Shown one piece after another: positions 1-12,314 of a stretch of DNA of 64,000 nucleotides. The position numbers and the translations under genes are program-made. Each line of letters starts with the position of its first letter. Position 1 is the stretch's first letter. Source of the DNA: Centroberyx gerrardi (Eukaryota; Chordata; Actinopteri; Beryciformes; Berycidae). The notes under the pieces are model-generated. The model saw only the letters and a list, made by a program, of their open reading frames with translations. It did not search any database and had not been told where the DNA came from. Where the stretch lies: assembly GCF_048128805.1 (NCBI RefSeq), contig NC_135997.1, forward strand, positions 5,644,116 to 5,708,115. Reading direction: 5' to 3'.

Positions 1-3000
1 TTCCATTGCTGTAAAATGGCATACATAATGAAAGCTGACTGAAGAATTTAGTCAGTATTCATGTTTTTGCCATGTAGCTGTTTGTAAGATCTTGTTCAGG
101 TATTATGAGTCTGCTATAAAGTAAAAATGGCAAATAGCAGGACTCTGTTTTTTTTTTGCTCAGTAAATTGGCCTGTCCTGAAGCTATGCAACAAATAAAG
201 TCTTAAAATCTAAAACAGCATTCATGAGTGTGCAATATAGTGTGTTACAAACCAAAGTTCTTGTTAAGTGTTCCCAGATTTTGTTCCTACTATACTGGCA
301 GGCAGCTAATTTGTTCCTTCCTCTAGTTCATTGATAAAAGAAAGTGACAGTCACATGTTTACCACATGGGTTCGTACTGCGTGTTTGCCATAGGTGTCTA
401 GGGTTTTTGTGTGGCCAATATACTACAAAAACTGCACATCAGGCACTTCCAGGTTCTTTTTGACCGCTGACTTGAAACCAGCACAAGTCTACTCTGGAGC
501 AGAATGATAATAAATTTGTGTTTGGGGGTGCGAACAGGGTTTTTGGAGAGGAAACGGATTGCGGTTCTTTCAGTCCATTGGGGTTTTTTCGGTTCCCGTC
601 AGGAAAGTTGGAGCAGGCAAAACAAAAACAAAAACAAAACAAAAAGAAGCCTGGGTGAAAAGATTAAAGCAAGAAGAAGACCTGGAGCAACAAAGTGCTG
701 CTTGCTGGTCTGATAGGTTTGCTGAAGAGACTGATTCTTTTTGGAATTGGGAAAGACTCCGATATCAACTCATCAATGTGTTTGTGGAAGACACAAGTAG
801 ATAATTTACTTTTTCTCACAGATTGTAGCTAAGAGGAACTACACATTAGCCACATTAGCTGTCTGCTTTAACTATTCTATCAGTCTTTAGTTCTTTACAT
901 GATGTGAATTATCAAGTAGTCCTGTTCATCAGTCTTTCTGTTGAGTATCACAATCAAACAGGTTTTAATTTAGTTCAGCTGAGAGGCATGTAATTAATTC
1001 ACCGTAGGCAGTAATGAGCTGCATTGTAATGTAGCATGTAATCACAGCAGATGCAAAGAAGAACTTTTCTGTGTCTACACATACAGATATCTTATATCTT
1101 TTTCATAGAAATGGATTCAGCTTCTTCAATTTTCACTTTAAAGTCCTTAAAGGCCAGCTCTTTTTCCTTCTTTTGTTTTAGAGACTTGAATACAGTGAGA
1201 ATAGTGGGAAACAAGGTGCAATCGTTTTGATGACAGCGAGAGCCACTGGAAAAGGAGTATCATCCTCTGCATTGCGGGCTCCAAATAACTGTGAGTGTCC
1301 TCGGTGCACTGGGCTGTGGCAGATTTTAATCAGCTCCTTGCCTCAGCCACAGCATGATACGCACCATAGGAGCAGTGGGACCCAGAGACACAAGAGACTG
1401 ACACTGAGCATCTCTTAATGGCACAGAAAGGGGCTAATAACGCAGGACATCAATTATCAATAGAAGCATGGTGTGAACATTGATGGTAAACTGTGTGGCA
1501 CCTCAAACCACAAGAGCAACAAAGAAAAAAGTTAGGGTAAATGTAGCGTGTGTGTGTATGTGTGTGTGTGAGTGATAGAGAGAGAGAGAGTGTGTGTGTG
1601 TGTGTTTATTTGTACACATGCAGACAGAAAGGAAAGGTATCCTACATCCTTTTTTGTTTTTTCATAAAGAAAATTGGTAATTGAAGACTATAATTGCAGC
1701 TATTAGGTCTCACATCAAGTTATAACTCATATCTTTGAAATTAGTTTTTTGTGCTTTGAGGACTGGATACAGCAGGGTGATATTCAAAATAAAAATTAGC
1801 AAACACTAATTAGCCGCAACTGTGCTAACAGAAAATGCTCACCACTGGGGATATGTTGCTACAGTAGGAGCCATCAGCCTTACTGCAGTGGCTGCTGTAC
1901 AATCATCCCTTAGCTCAGAGTGTTGTCTGTGCAGGCCTTTCCCGCAGAACATGTGCTTTCAACTCTCCATTACTAGCCATTATTGTTTGTGTGCTTCAGG
2001 TTTCACTGAGTGATCTCAGTGATAAATGGCGGCTGGCTGCTGCCTGTTACAGACATTTCCACCCACACTATCCAAGATAAAATCAGCGAATGAGTTGTAA
2101 GGCATCATGGGACCTAGACTTGGTTAAATATCATTTTTCATAATTTGGATTAACACTATTGGCCAGTATCTTAAAGCAGGCTCTTAATGCTTAATGTCAG
2201 AAAAATGGCATGAAGCTCCAGGTCCAGAGCACACAGAAAAATGTGTGCCGATGTGAAAGGTGTGCAGGTCGAAAGTTATTACTTCAAATGTCAGTGTTTT
2301 TACTGCAACGTTCAAATTAACATAAACTACCTTCCATGACCCAGTTGCATACAAGATGGTTTGATGTTGTGTTTTTTGTGATCAACCCAGTGTCTGTCAC
2401 TAATACTAATAATCTCCCCCAGATATTGTTTTTCCAGAGTTTCATTGCACTATATATTTTCATTGCATCTGCATTGCTTCTGTAATAGATATGTCTGCTT
2501 TCCAAAAGACAATAAAATTTTCATACCCACAAATAGAAACTATCAAATCAGAGAGGCAGTGAATCTTCTCCCAGAGGATTCACACGAGCAATAGCTTGGT
2601 TGGTCATGTAATGGGATCTGGCTCAGGAAGACAGACTATGCATGAATCTGGATATTGTTGAAAATTGTTGCAACATTCAGCAGCAGCACTTGTGTATAGT
2701 TTTTGCATCTTTTTAATGACTTAAATCCACTGATTGCTCTGGTGTAAACTTAGACATCCTGTTGGATAATAATGGTGATAATGAACCGAGCGCTGAGGCC
2801 CAGCACACTACACACCCTGCATCTCAACAGTCTGGCATATGGCGTGAGATTTCCATGCCTCCTCAACATTTGTTGACCTTGATTTGGGCCTACCTGCTTC
2901 CCATATATAATTAGTACCTGATAATTTCCGCGTTCCTCCCCAGTCATCTTAAGTGAGGTGCAAAGTGAGAACTGGCAAGTGCTTAACCAGCCTTTCCCTG

Positions 3001-5774
3001 TTGTAGCGAGCTGAGTTGTGGAGGCCCACTTGCTGACCGGCTAGCTGGCTGGTGGCTGTCCCGCTGACTCACTTAGCTGATCGATAGCTAATTCCCTTAA
3101 ATAATCAAGGGGCCTCTGCAATGGGAATGCGGTGGGAGGTGTGATAATTGATTACTTTTGCTCTACATTTTCCCCAGTGAGTTCTCTCTGTACGATACCC
3201 CGCCGCATTTTTCATTGAGCTGTTCACGAGATGCTGAGGTATGCGCCTTCCACCCATCACATTTGGTTAGAGCCAATATGAGGATATAATTCTCCTTTGG
3301 TAGGAATTTATTTTGGTGCAAATCTGCTGGCCTGACTTCTGTCTTACGTATGGTTTTAAAGGGAACTGCATATCTGTTCCACTGCTTTTTACGATGTGGT
3401 ATAAATTTGCACATCATGCACCCAAGAGATGCATGATGAATGATAAATGATTAAGAGGCTCTCTGGAAACACATGTCCCCTTGCTGCTTTCTTTAAAACT
3501 TAGAAACTTTGTGGTCCTAAGTGAACCACAAATTCCACATTACACTCATGTTTTCTGAGAGTCCATCATACATCCCAAAATCCCACCGAAATATATTAAA
3601 AGGGACCTGATATTGTACATCCATAAGATCTGAGTAACATGATACAAAACATTGAACAAATACTGCATTTACCAGTGACCCCATTTAGTCCAAAATGACA
3701 CAATGGTATGTGTTTTTTTCACACAAAACCTTTCTTTTATTTGAATTGTATTTTTAAATTATGTTGTAGTGCAACAAAATGTGCTAAAAGTTTCTGAAAG
3801 ATAAAAAAAAAAAAAAAAAATTCTTTTTAGAGTGCTCAGATGTGTTTTCCCGGACCCAGCTGTGGTGCTGAGGAGAGGGAAGAAGATGAAGAGGACCAGA
3901 GGCGAGTTTTTTGCCTGGCTTGCAGTTCTCATGCCTCAGATCTTGTGTGTGTGTCAGTGTGCGTGTGGGTGTGTGTGTGGGTGTGTGCGCGCATCCATGG
4001 TAGGAGGGTAGAACAGGAATAGCAGAGAAATAACATTTTACTATGGGACAGACACTATGACTGACACAAACTATCTATTCTGTTCCTTGTTTATCTGCCA
4101 AAGCCACAAGCGTTGTCAGGAAAAGACATATAAGGATAAAAGTGCACAAGAATAAAGCCAGCAGCAAGTCAACACAAATTGTTATATCATGACTGAACTC
4201 ACCTGATTGATTTTCAAGCACTCTGGGTAGTATAGGGAGGAGTTGTGTGTGCCTACATCCTTTTTGAGGACAGGTACTTTCATCTCTTACTTATGTATTT
4301 TTCTGGTATTTACTCGCACTTTTATAGTGTTATTGTAAGTTTATTTTTAGACATAAGAGTAGTGGGTTCAGTAATCCTTGACTTGACCTTACATTACCTA
4401 ATTAGCTTTGTTCATATGCATCCATCTACCTTGGGCTGACAGTGACTGATAAGACTTTCTGTGCTATTTTGAGAGGCAATTTTGGAACATGCAAAAAATA
4501 TGAATTGTTTTCACTTGAAATTAATTTAGTATGCATGCACTTTTTTAGCATGCTACTTTACAGATTAAGCCTTAAATAATCATGTGTTATCATGTTTGTT
4601 AGTTGTTAAGTATGCTTCAGTCATAGTCGACTAATATGCTAATTACCTAATAAATGATGATTCGTTACTAGTACTGTATAAGTAAAGTAGGAGGATTCTC
4701 CAATTTACTTATGGGGCTACAAAGTGTGGTATGTAATGGTAAGGTTTAAATAATTAAAGATTAATTAATATTCAGATTACACTGGAGAACTGGAAAAACA
4801 CTGGACATCTGCTCATGATGGAGGATGAATGAAGATGATCAGGCTATGGGAATGAGAGGCTGCATGCAATGATAATAGAATATGTAGACTCTCATATGTA
4901 TTTAGAACATAAGAACTAATTCATTATTGAAAATGACCCTATTATCAGATTTAAAATTCCCTCTATTTATATATGTTTAAAGATGATTCATGTAGACATT
5001 GTTGAAAGTTAAAATGAAAGGTAAAATTTAAAGTTACGGCATTTTCAAAAATCCATCCTTTTTTTTTCAGGCTGTTATGGACAAATTCCAGTCAACACAT
5101 GATGACTGGGTCTTATTTGGCTTCCCTCAGTAAACAATTACTAAAATCCTTCCAATCAGGCCAGTTTGCAGCATTTGAACCGGAAAGCCTCCACTCAGCA
5201 GGTTTACCTCATTTGAATTAGAGGAGCTGCTGTTGTCGTTGTCAGCCAATATTGTGACTGCTCTGCCTGTGAAGACTTAGTTTTCAAATTCATTCAATGT
5301 AACTAATTTAGTTGAACTTTAAACTACATTTATTTGCAAAACATTATGAAGAACATTATTCTTATGCTGAGCCATACTTTATTGAGAAAACAACAAACAT
5401 GAAAACTGAATAATATGGGACCTGATGCTAGTTACTGGTTTGTTATTAAGTGGTTGCCATACAGTAACCAATATCTTCCACTGTTAGTTAGTGTTTCACT
5501 TATTGACTTGTGTGTACATATTACAATATTCATCGACATTATACTTATTTGTGGCTGCTGCAGAGTTAATGAATAACTAAAATGATTATGTTTCAAAATG
5601 ATTTATTAAACTAGTAGTTAGCACTGCAGTTAGTAACTCAGTACTCACATACAGTATTAATCAGCATATTGGTTGGCCATGACTGACGCATACTTGATAA
5701 CAACCATGTTAACACATGATTAGTTAATGGTTAATCACTAGTTAATTAAGCATTCATTAGCAAAGTGTAATGTA
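1..5774. other. gene-free flank, left edge
   Basis: I recognise no exon of a known family here on either strand. The open frames are short, have no family resemblance and are not bounded by convincing splice-site pairs. The sequence is AT-rich and contains mixed TG/AG simple repeats (about 1549-1606), a GT-rich tract (about 3942-3994) and an A-tract near 3803. It lies downstream of muc15. In human, MUC15 sits antisense inside ANO3, so ano3 exons might be expected on the plus strand, but I could not identify any by eye. Confidence 0.5.
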
Positions 5775-6293
5775 ACATCTTTCTACAGCTCCAAAAGAAG
5801 CATAAAATGTCCATCCAATTTCTTAAAACGGCTCATGCAGCATAATCAAAGTGTTTTGTTTCCAAATCAAGGCACTCTGTCTAAAAATCCAATATGCTAC
5901 TGTGCTAGCGCACACAGCGCCCCCAAAACGTCTGCTATAGGCCGAGTTGTAAACAGTCGTCTAACTCCCACAGAGTGCTGCAGGGTTTGCACGACTGTCT
6001 GAGGAAAGTAAAGGAGATAATGATGTAAATATTGGACTTTTGGACCCACAGTAAAATTGTTTGGTTACAAAACACTTGGATTATGCTGCACGAGCTGTTT
6101 GGAGAAATTTGATGGTAATTTTATGGGTTTTTTTTAGATGTAAAAAGATAGCCCATTCATTTAAATAGTTTGGGAGAAGGCTGAGATGGAACTAACGCGG
6201 GCTATTTGGTGGTCCTACGAACTTCAATGGAGTTTCAACTGACATGAGTGGATAATGACAGAGTTTTTATTTTAGGGTGAACTGTTCCTTTAA
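5775..6293 (-). mobile_element. TTAA-ended non-autonomous DNA element, copy 1
   Basis: Read on the minus strand the element starts at 6293 with TTAAAGGAACAGTTCACCC, a terminus repeated widely in fish genomes. A second copy with the same terminus begins at 59436 on the plus strand, and both share the internal stretch GCAGCATAATCCAAGT. The copy also carries an internal inverted repeat: about 5830-5867 pairs with about 6060-6096. The TTAA terminus suggests a piggyBac- or Kolobok-type integration, but the superfamily is an inference. The left boundary is approximate, and no protein is encoded. Confidence 0.6.
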
Positions 6294-6846
6294 GTCAAAC
6301 TACACGGATATTCTTGACCTGACTACTGTGGCAGCAGTATATTCTGTTCAAAAGTTTATCATGATTTGAATAGACAAATGAGGAAGAAAACCCTCCTCAT
6401 TTTACAGTTGGCCTTGAGTTTTCACTGCCTATGCATGCAAATATTTTTTTCCCGCTGCCATCTATATGTTTGCAAACCTTTTTATTTGTTTATTTTTACC
6501 AGGAGGAGGAGGATGCTGACTTTTCAGATCCACACTAGTGACCTACCAGCAAAAGCAACCACTGTGGAAAGGTCACTGACAGAAATACCCTGTCAGAGAC
6601 AAAGGTACAGTCTAACCTACAGAGAGCACACCGTGCACCGAGACAACCACTGTTTGTCCCCGGTCCGCTTTAAGCACACCACAGGAATCTCTGTCACGTA
6701 GCAACAGCCACTGCTGTAGCCATCCTTTTAAAAGTAAGCTGTAGGCATGTGCACATGCATGTGCCTACAGCACATACATACAAACACAGACACACAGACA
6801 AACACACACACACACACACAAACAGCTGGAGAGCCAGCTTGTTTTC

Positions 6847-6850
<4 letters not shown>

Positions 6851-6927
<77 letters not shown>

Positions 6928-6931
6928 TCTC
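6851..6931. repeat. (CT)n microsatellite
   Basis: About 80 bases of almost pure CT dinucleotide, with a few CA interruptions at the right end. A short (CA)n tract lies just to the left at about 6801-6820. The frames open through it on both strands are low-complexity artefacts. Confidence 0.95.
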
Positions 6932-7135
6932 ACTCCCTGTTTCATTCTCTCAGTTCTCTTTTCTGTTAGCGACACTTTCCTTCATTGATTTATAATTGTA
7001 CTTCTCTCATTTTGATCCCCCTGGCATAAAAATACATAACAAACCGCATCCCATATTTATTTATTAGGGAATGCAACATTTTCCTCTTCATTACGGGACA
7101 ATTATAAGGGACGGCTGGAAATTTAAGCATTAGAG

Positions 7136-8344
7136 CAGGGGTCTCAAACTCAATTTACCTGGGGGCCGCTGGAGGCAGAGTCTGGGTGAGGCTGGGCCGC
7201 ATCAGGTATTCCACAAGAAAAGCTTTGTTAAAAAAAATCCAATCTTCTCAAATGTCTTTATTTTTATTTTTTAACACAAAATAAGATTTAAACGTCTTTA
7301 TTAACAGTTCTTTAACCTCAATGGGTTCTTCTGAATATGAATTGTCCTGAACATGAATGGAACATTGAAGAACATGAACTGTTCTTCTGAACATGGCTTT
7401 TCCGCTTTTTGAACGTCATTTCCGCTTCTTTTTCCTGTGACAGCAGCACGGTGGTCGGCGGATAATAGCCCGGTAGCAGTCTCCTTTGTTTTTGCGCTCG
7501 ATGTTCATGTCTTTCATGATGACATGAACACCATGGCATTTGTAGATGGTAGAAAGTACCGGGATAGCGAGCGCAAAAAGGCGACTGCTCCCAGAGTGTT
7601 ATCCGCCGTGCTGTTGTTACAGGAAAAAGAAGCGGAAATGACACCGTGCTGTTGTTGTTGTTGTAAACGTAGTCATAGAAACAAAAAAAACAAATGACAT
7701 CATATAGAAATATATGTAGTGTTCATCGTGTGAGGCAATGCAAATAGCGCGATGCAAATAAAAAATAATGACCCACAAATAACGGTGCGACCCTATAATT
7801 GGTCCGGGTTACCGGGGACTGTTATCGCCGACGGACAGGTGTCGCTATGTGACTGCAGACTACATTAGGCTACATTGAGTTCCTTACTTTTCTTTTATCC
7901 CGCCGCGTACGCATCACTTTGATTTATTTTGTCAGAGAGAGACATATATACATATAATGTCCCGCTGGGCAGCAACTTAAAAAACTTTTTTTTGGAAGTG
8001 TTGTGAACGCAGCGCGCTGGGACGAATGTCCGCGTGTGCCCAATAGAAACGAGGCAGCCAGCCAGGCACGGAAGAAAACTCTCCATGGCAACGCTGCTGT
8101 AACTTTCACTCATTGAGAAATGTTTCTCTGCTTGCATCAAGCCCGGTCGATGTCCCACCCCCGAGAGCCATATACCCCACCGTGATTGGTAGGTTCGTTC
8201 AGCTCCGCACACAAAACTGTAAAGTGCCATCCATATAAAACTTGCGGGCCGCACTAACATTAAACTTTCATATTAAGGTGGGGGCCACAAAATATCGTCT
8301 CGCGGGCCGCAATTGGCCCGCGGGCCGCGAGTTTGAGACCCATG
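7136..8344. mobile_element. complete non-autonomous hAT element with 8-bp target duplication
   Basis: The element starts CAGGGGTCTCAAACTC at 7136 and ends GAGTTTGAGACCCATG at 8344, so the termini are inverted repeats with one internal mismatch near the tip. It is flanked by a perfect 8-bp direct repeat CATTAGAG at 7128-7135 and 8345-8352. An 8-bp duplication and CAG-type termini are diagnostic of hAT transposons. At 1209 bp, with no transposase-like reading frame, it is a non-autonomous copy that needed a transposase supplied in trans. Its interior is GC-richer than the flanks, with CGCGGGCCGC-type motifs near the right end, and carries a large fold-back (7415-7642). Confidence 0.88.
7415..7642. 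repeat. imperfect palindrome inside the hAT element
   Basis: The left arm starting GTCATTTCCGCTTC at 7415 is matched in inverted orientation by the right arm ending at 7642. Paired blocks include GGCGGATAA with TTATCCGCC, and TTTTTGCGCTCG with CGAGCGCAAAAA. The arms are roughly 85-95 bases each around a loop of about 50 bases. It is either a nested second element or an expanded subterminal repeat of the host element. Confidence 0.75.
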
Positions 8345-8352
8345 CATTAGAG

Positions 8353-11300
8353 TCATTTTATGTTAATATTATTATTAACTTTGCAAACTGCATGGGCCAA
8401 ATGTTTTTTTTCCAGTAACTGTAGCAAGCTATTTAGCAGCTCATGAGCTCCCAGTTGCTATAATTACTAACTAACCAAACAGGCTTGTTGGTGCACTAGC
8501 AGTAGCTAATCAGTTAAACCAAGACTGGAAGTACAAGTTCAGAGAAAAATATGAGAACCACATGGAATTCTGGGTAGTGTAAAAGGGTTGTGCATATAAC
8601 AAACAGCATACAATATCTGAAAAGCAGCTTATTGAAGAAATTTTAATTCTTTTTTTCTATTAATAGTTAAGCCTAAGGCAGGTTTTCCAGTTAAAAACAT
8701 GCAATCACCAATAAGACTTTAATTTTGGAGGTTGACACTCTTCTGCTTCGATGCCACAAATAACTGGTAATGAAAGCTGACAGACGGATTGATCAGTATT
8801 TCCTGAATGTGCCATGCAGCTGTTCTGAAGCTCCTGTTCAGGTGTCATGAATGTGTTGTGAACTGGAGTTGATGCTGTTCCTTTCTTCACCAAAAAGGAC
8901 TCAGCAAATCAACGAGGCTGATTTCCGTCAGACTCCAGCAGCAGCTGCACATCAGCCGCCATATGCCACCGTTTCCTCCCATTCCTCTGTCATTAAGTCA
9001 AACTGGGGAATTTGAGGTCCATTAGGACCCTCGATTTATTACAAATAATGACACACTTTTTTCACCATATGTTTCATTGAGATCAACATGGCTGATCCAT
9101 GATAAGAAAAGAGCATAATCTGGAACAAATTCCCATGATGTTTACCTAAACCAGACATTGTTTTTGTTCTAATCACTTGATTTAAATGCTGTAATAAATG
9201 TTAGTATTACAAAATTATTACAATATTGTTACAGCATTATTATAACAAGGACATTAAATATTACAGTGTAATGTCTTAGGTAAATGAGATCTTAAGCATA
9301 ATAAAATATGAAGGTTTACAGCAATATTGTGCAAGTTGCAAAGCTGTGTGACGGGTCAAGATTACATGTTTTGGAGAAAACCACAGAGTTTTCACCTGGT
9401 GTATGACTAAACATGCAACTTTGTTATTTCAGAAAACTTATCTTAATCCCCATCTGGAAAAGCTGAACCGTCTGCTGTGTCTGTGAGTGAATCTGGCTTT
9501 CCTTTCCCCCTCCTTACCATAAGAATTCACCCTGGAGACAACAAACTTCGAGGTCAGCATAGACTGTTAATTAAAAAATACAGGATCACAGCAGAGTTTA
9601 GCCTGCTGTTGACCGTTTTATTGTTGAGAGGCTGATCTGATAAAGAGACAGTGATTTGGATTATTACAGCAGGCTAGGTTTAGGTCAAATCCATTTCCGT
9701 CCAGTTAGCTTGAAGAAAATGAATTCAAAATTGGCCAGTAATATATTTGAAATAGCTTCAATTTAGATAGCAATCATTTAATTTCATTCAAATTAATTTG
9801 TCCCAGCTGGAAGTGTCAATTAACCTGACCAATGAAATATGTACATTCTGTAGCAAGGACTTGGCATAAGTTAATTGATTTCAGCACCCCACCAAACAAT
9901 CGCATCCTGTTATGCTTAATTAAAACAGGCACAATCTCTCCACGGAGCTAGCTTTTATAATGAATGAAAGAAATCTTCGCTTCTGCAAAAATGTTTGTCT
10001 TCTTTTGTTTGTGTGTGTGTGTGTGTGTGTGTGTGAGCATGTGCGTCTTTGTTTAATAAAAAGTATGATGTCTGTTTGGATTATATCTTGATGTTTTCTG
10101 CTAAATCTGAATCCAAACAGTGATAATGGAAATATCTAGATGCTTTGTAAACATCTTGTGAAAGCGTTTTCTCATAAAGTGATAAAATGAGAAAGAATGT
10201 TTTTTTGTTTATTTAGGCAGCATCCAGTTCCATAATATTTTACATACAATCATAGCCAATGTAGAAGTCTCCCATTATCCATCTATCCTGCATAATTAGC
10301 CACTGCAATTCTTTAACACTGCGACACAAAAACTCCTGTCTCTCAGTCAGCTGAGGGACAAAATATTTCTACCATCTGTACCGTCTGGTGGCTGAAGTGA
10401 GAGCATGCAAACCTACTGTTTATTAATTGCCTGCTCTCTTGCACACGTGCCACTCAACCATGTAATCGCACCAAAGAGTCATATACTGTATCTCTAAGTT
10501 ATCGTTGGCTATTTAAGCTGAGCTGAGGCAATCATATCCATCACAATCAGGGCGGATATTTATCAAGTGCAGGCTTAAATCCCTTGTGTCACTCAGGTAA
10601 TGACGAATGAAAATGGAATAGGTATCAAGATCTAATTTCTTCACATGTACTATAATCAAGGCCCTTTTTTGTCTTATAGTAAAGAAAAGGAATAAAGGTT
10701 TGGAATCAATCAATTATGAGAAAATGTTACGTTTGGTCACACAAAGGCATAACACATAAGGAAGACTGAGTACATTTAATCCTTGCATTTTTCCTGCCTC
10801 TTTAATCATAATAAATTGTGTAGTATCTTCAAACCATGATCATGCCGTATCAGTCAAATAAGGGAGACATTCTTATTCTTGTGCATTGCAGTCTCTCAGT
10901 CAGTTTGTGAAGGTTGTTACACAAAGTCAAAGCAAAGCTGCCTGTAGTTTCCAAACTTAGGAAAAAAAACAAAAAAAAAACAGGTTTTAGTTGGTGAAAA
11001 GGCAAGCTTGTTGTTAGGTATGTCCTAATTTTACTCTAGGTATGCAGCAGGTAAATGCTAGATAACTCTCCAAGGTACATACTGTGGCTAAAAGAAACTC
11101 AAATCTCTGTTTAGACACCTGGAGGTCAGAAGATTTAAGCACTCTATTATGATAATGTACTTGATGCTATTGAACAGACCTAAGACCAAATACACAACTC
11201 CCTTCCTGAATACCAAAACCTCAGTCTATAAATAACAAAACAGTACCAAGGCCATCGCCCTCCACCTTTCTCATTGTTGCACATAAACAAACTCAAATCT

Positions 11301-12192
11301 CAAGCCCAAACTCAAATCACGGGTGATGTTTCACTTCTCTACATTTCTTTCACATAAACTGTGATTACCAGTTGTGGACCGGCTGCCATTGCAATTCAAA
11401 TGCCTTTGTCACTGTGTTCATCTTAACTTCTTATTGCCTTCCCATGGTTATTGTTAATCTGTTTGCTCGCCGGCTTCTGAATTTTGCTGACTAGGCTTTA
11501 CCAGGCCGGCTGTGTCGGTTGTCATTTAGGCTGCAGTCTGATTGTGTATTTGTTTGGTTACAACAGTATTTCTGTTACATAGTCATGCTATTTCTGTTCT
11601 GCTGAGTGCAACATCAGCAGGAGCCCAGTCTGGTACAGGCGTCGTCTCTTTGCTATAGCTGATTTTCTGTTAATGTTTGTTTTGCTTGTCTTCTTTTACA
11701 GCACTTGGGTGAAAAATCTCCTATACAAATAAAGTTACAATTAAAATTCCTTCATATACTGTACCTAAAGCATTTTAGTTATAACTGGTATTGTGATTTA
11801 AAAAAAAAAAAAAAACATCCTTCATTGAGTGCATATCTTCATGAGGAAAAACTTCATTCCCTTTGGCAACATACTTAAATGGCTGACAGTTATGCCCTCT
11901 TAGTTTTGGCTGTTATTGCAGTGTACTTCAAATATATTTTCTTCAGCGATCGCCTCTATTTCAATACAATAATTCTAATCAACGCAATGCATAATCTGAC
12001 TTAAGTATTCATTTGTGGTAGCTGACAGTAGACATATACAAATGCCATTGTAATGTGCCGTCCACAAATGTCTCTTTTTGTTTTGACAGTCTTATTTCCA
12101 TAACTCCAAAACATAGGTTGTGTATCAAATGCCAGTAAGCATAATGGCAGACTTTCTATCAAGGGAGTGCATGACTTGGTCTTGGAGTCTTC
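8353..12192. other. gene-free stretch 3' of muc15
   Basis: No coding exon recognised. It contains a (TG)n tract at about 10008-10034 and a LINE-like tail near 11.7 kb. The distal muc15 3' UTR must lie in the right part. I found no AATAAA on the minus strand close to the muc15 stop codon. The nearest reasonable signals are ATTAAA-type sites near 10.8 kb, so the 3' UTR end is unknown. Confidence 0.4.
11690..11745 (+). repeat. LINE 3' tail fragment
   Basis: The motif around CTATACAAATAAAGTT following a CAGCACTTGGGTGA-like block matches the 3' ends of fish L2/RTE-type LINEs (GCTATACAAATAAAGTTGA-type tails). The related tail at 49780-49835 in this window supports the family assignment. Only the 3' end is present, as expected for a 5'-truncated insertion. 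Confidence 0.45.
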
Positions 12193-12314
12193 TCAATTCT
12201 TGTGGTTCCCTGGCATGTTGGTCATCTGGATGTTGTCCATTTGGAGTGCGGGGTTGTAGTAGGCTGAACCACCATAGTTCAAGTCCAAAGGCTCACTGTT
12301 GTCTAATCTGAGAA
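12193..12314 (-). CDS. muc15: muc15 last coding exon (cytoplasmic tail)
   Basis: The acceptor ATCTCTAG lies just before 12314. The first two bases complete a Val codon from the previous exon. The exon then reads LRLDNSEPLDLNYGGSAYYN and ends in MPGNHKN before TGA at 12195-12193. It has no open-frame neighbour of its own and was found by searching for the conserved VLRLDN and YYNP tail motifs. The two adjacent Tyr residues in SAYYNP are conserved with the mammalian protein and are candidate signalling sites. Confidence 0.93.

Noticed and set aside
6694..6995. Long Ser/Leu and Arg/Glu repeat reading frames on both strands
   Set aside because: They are produced entirely by the CT microsatellite at 6851-6931.
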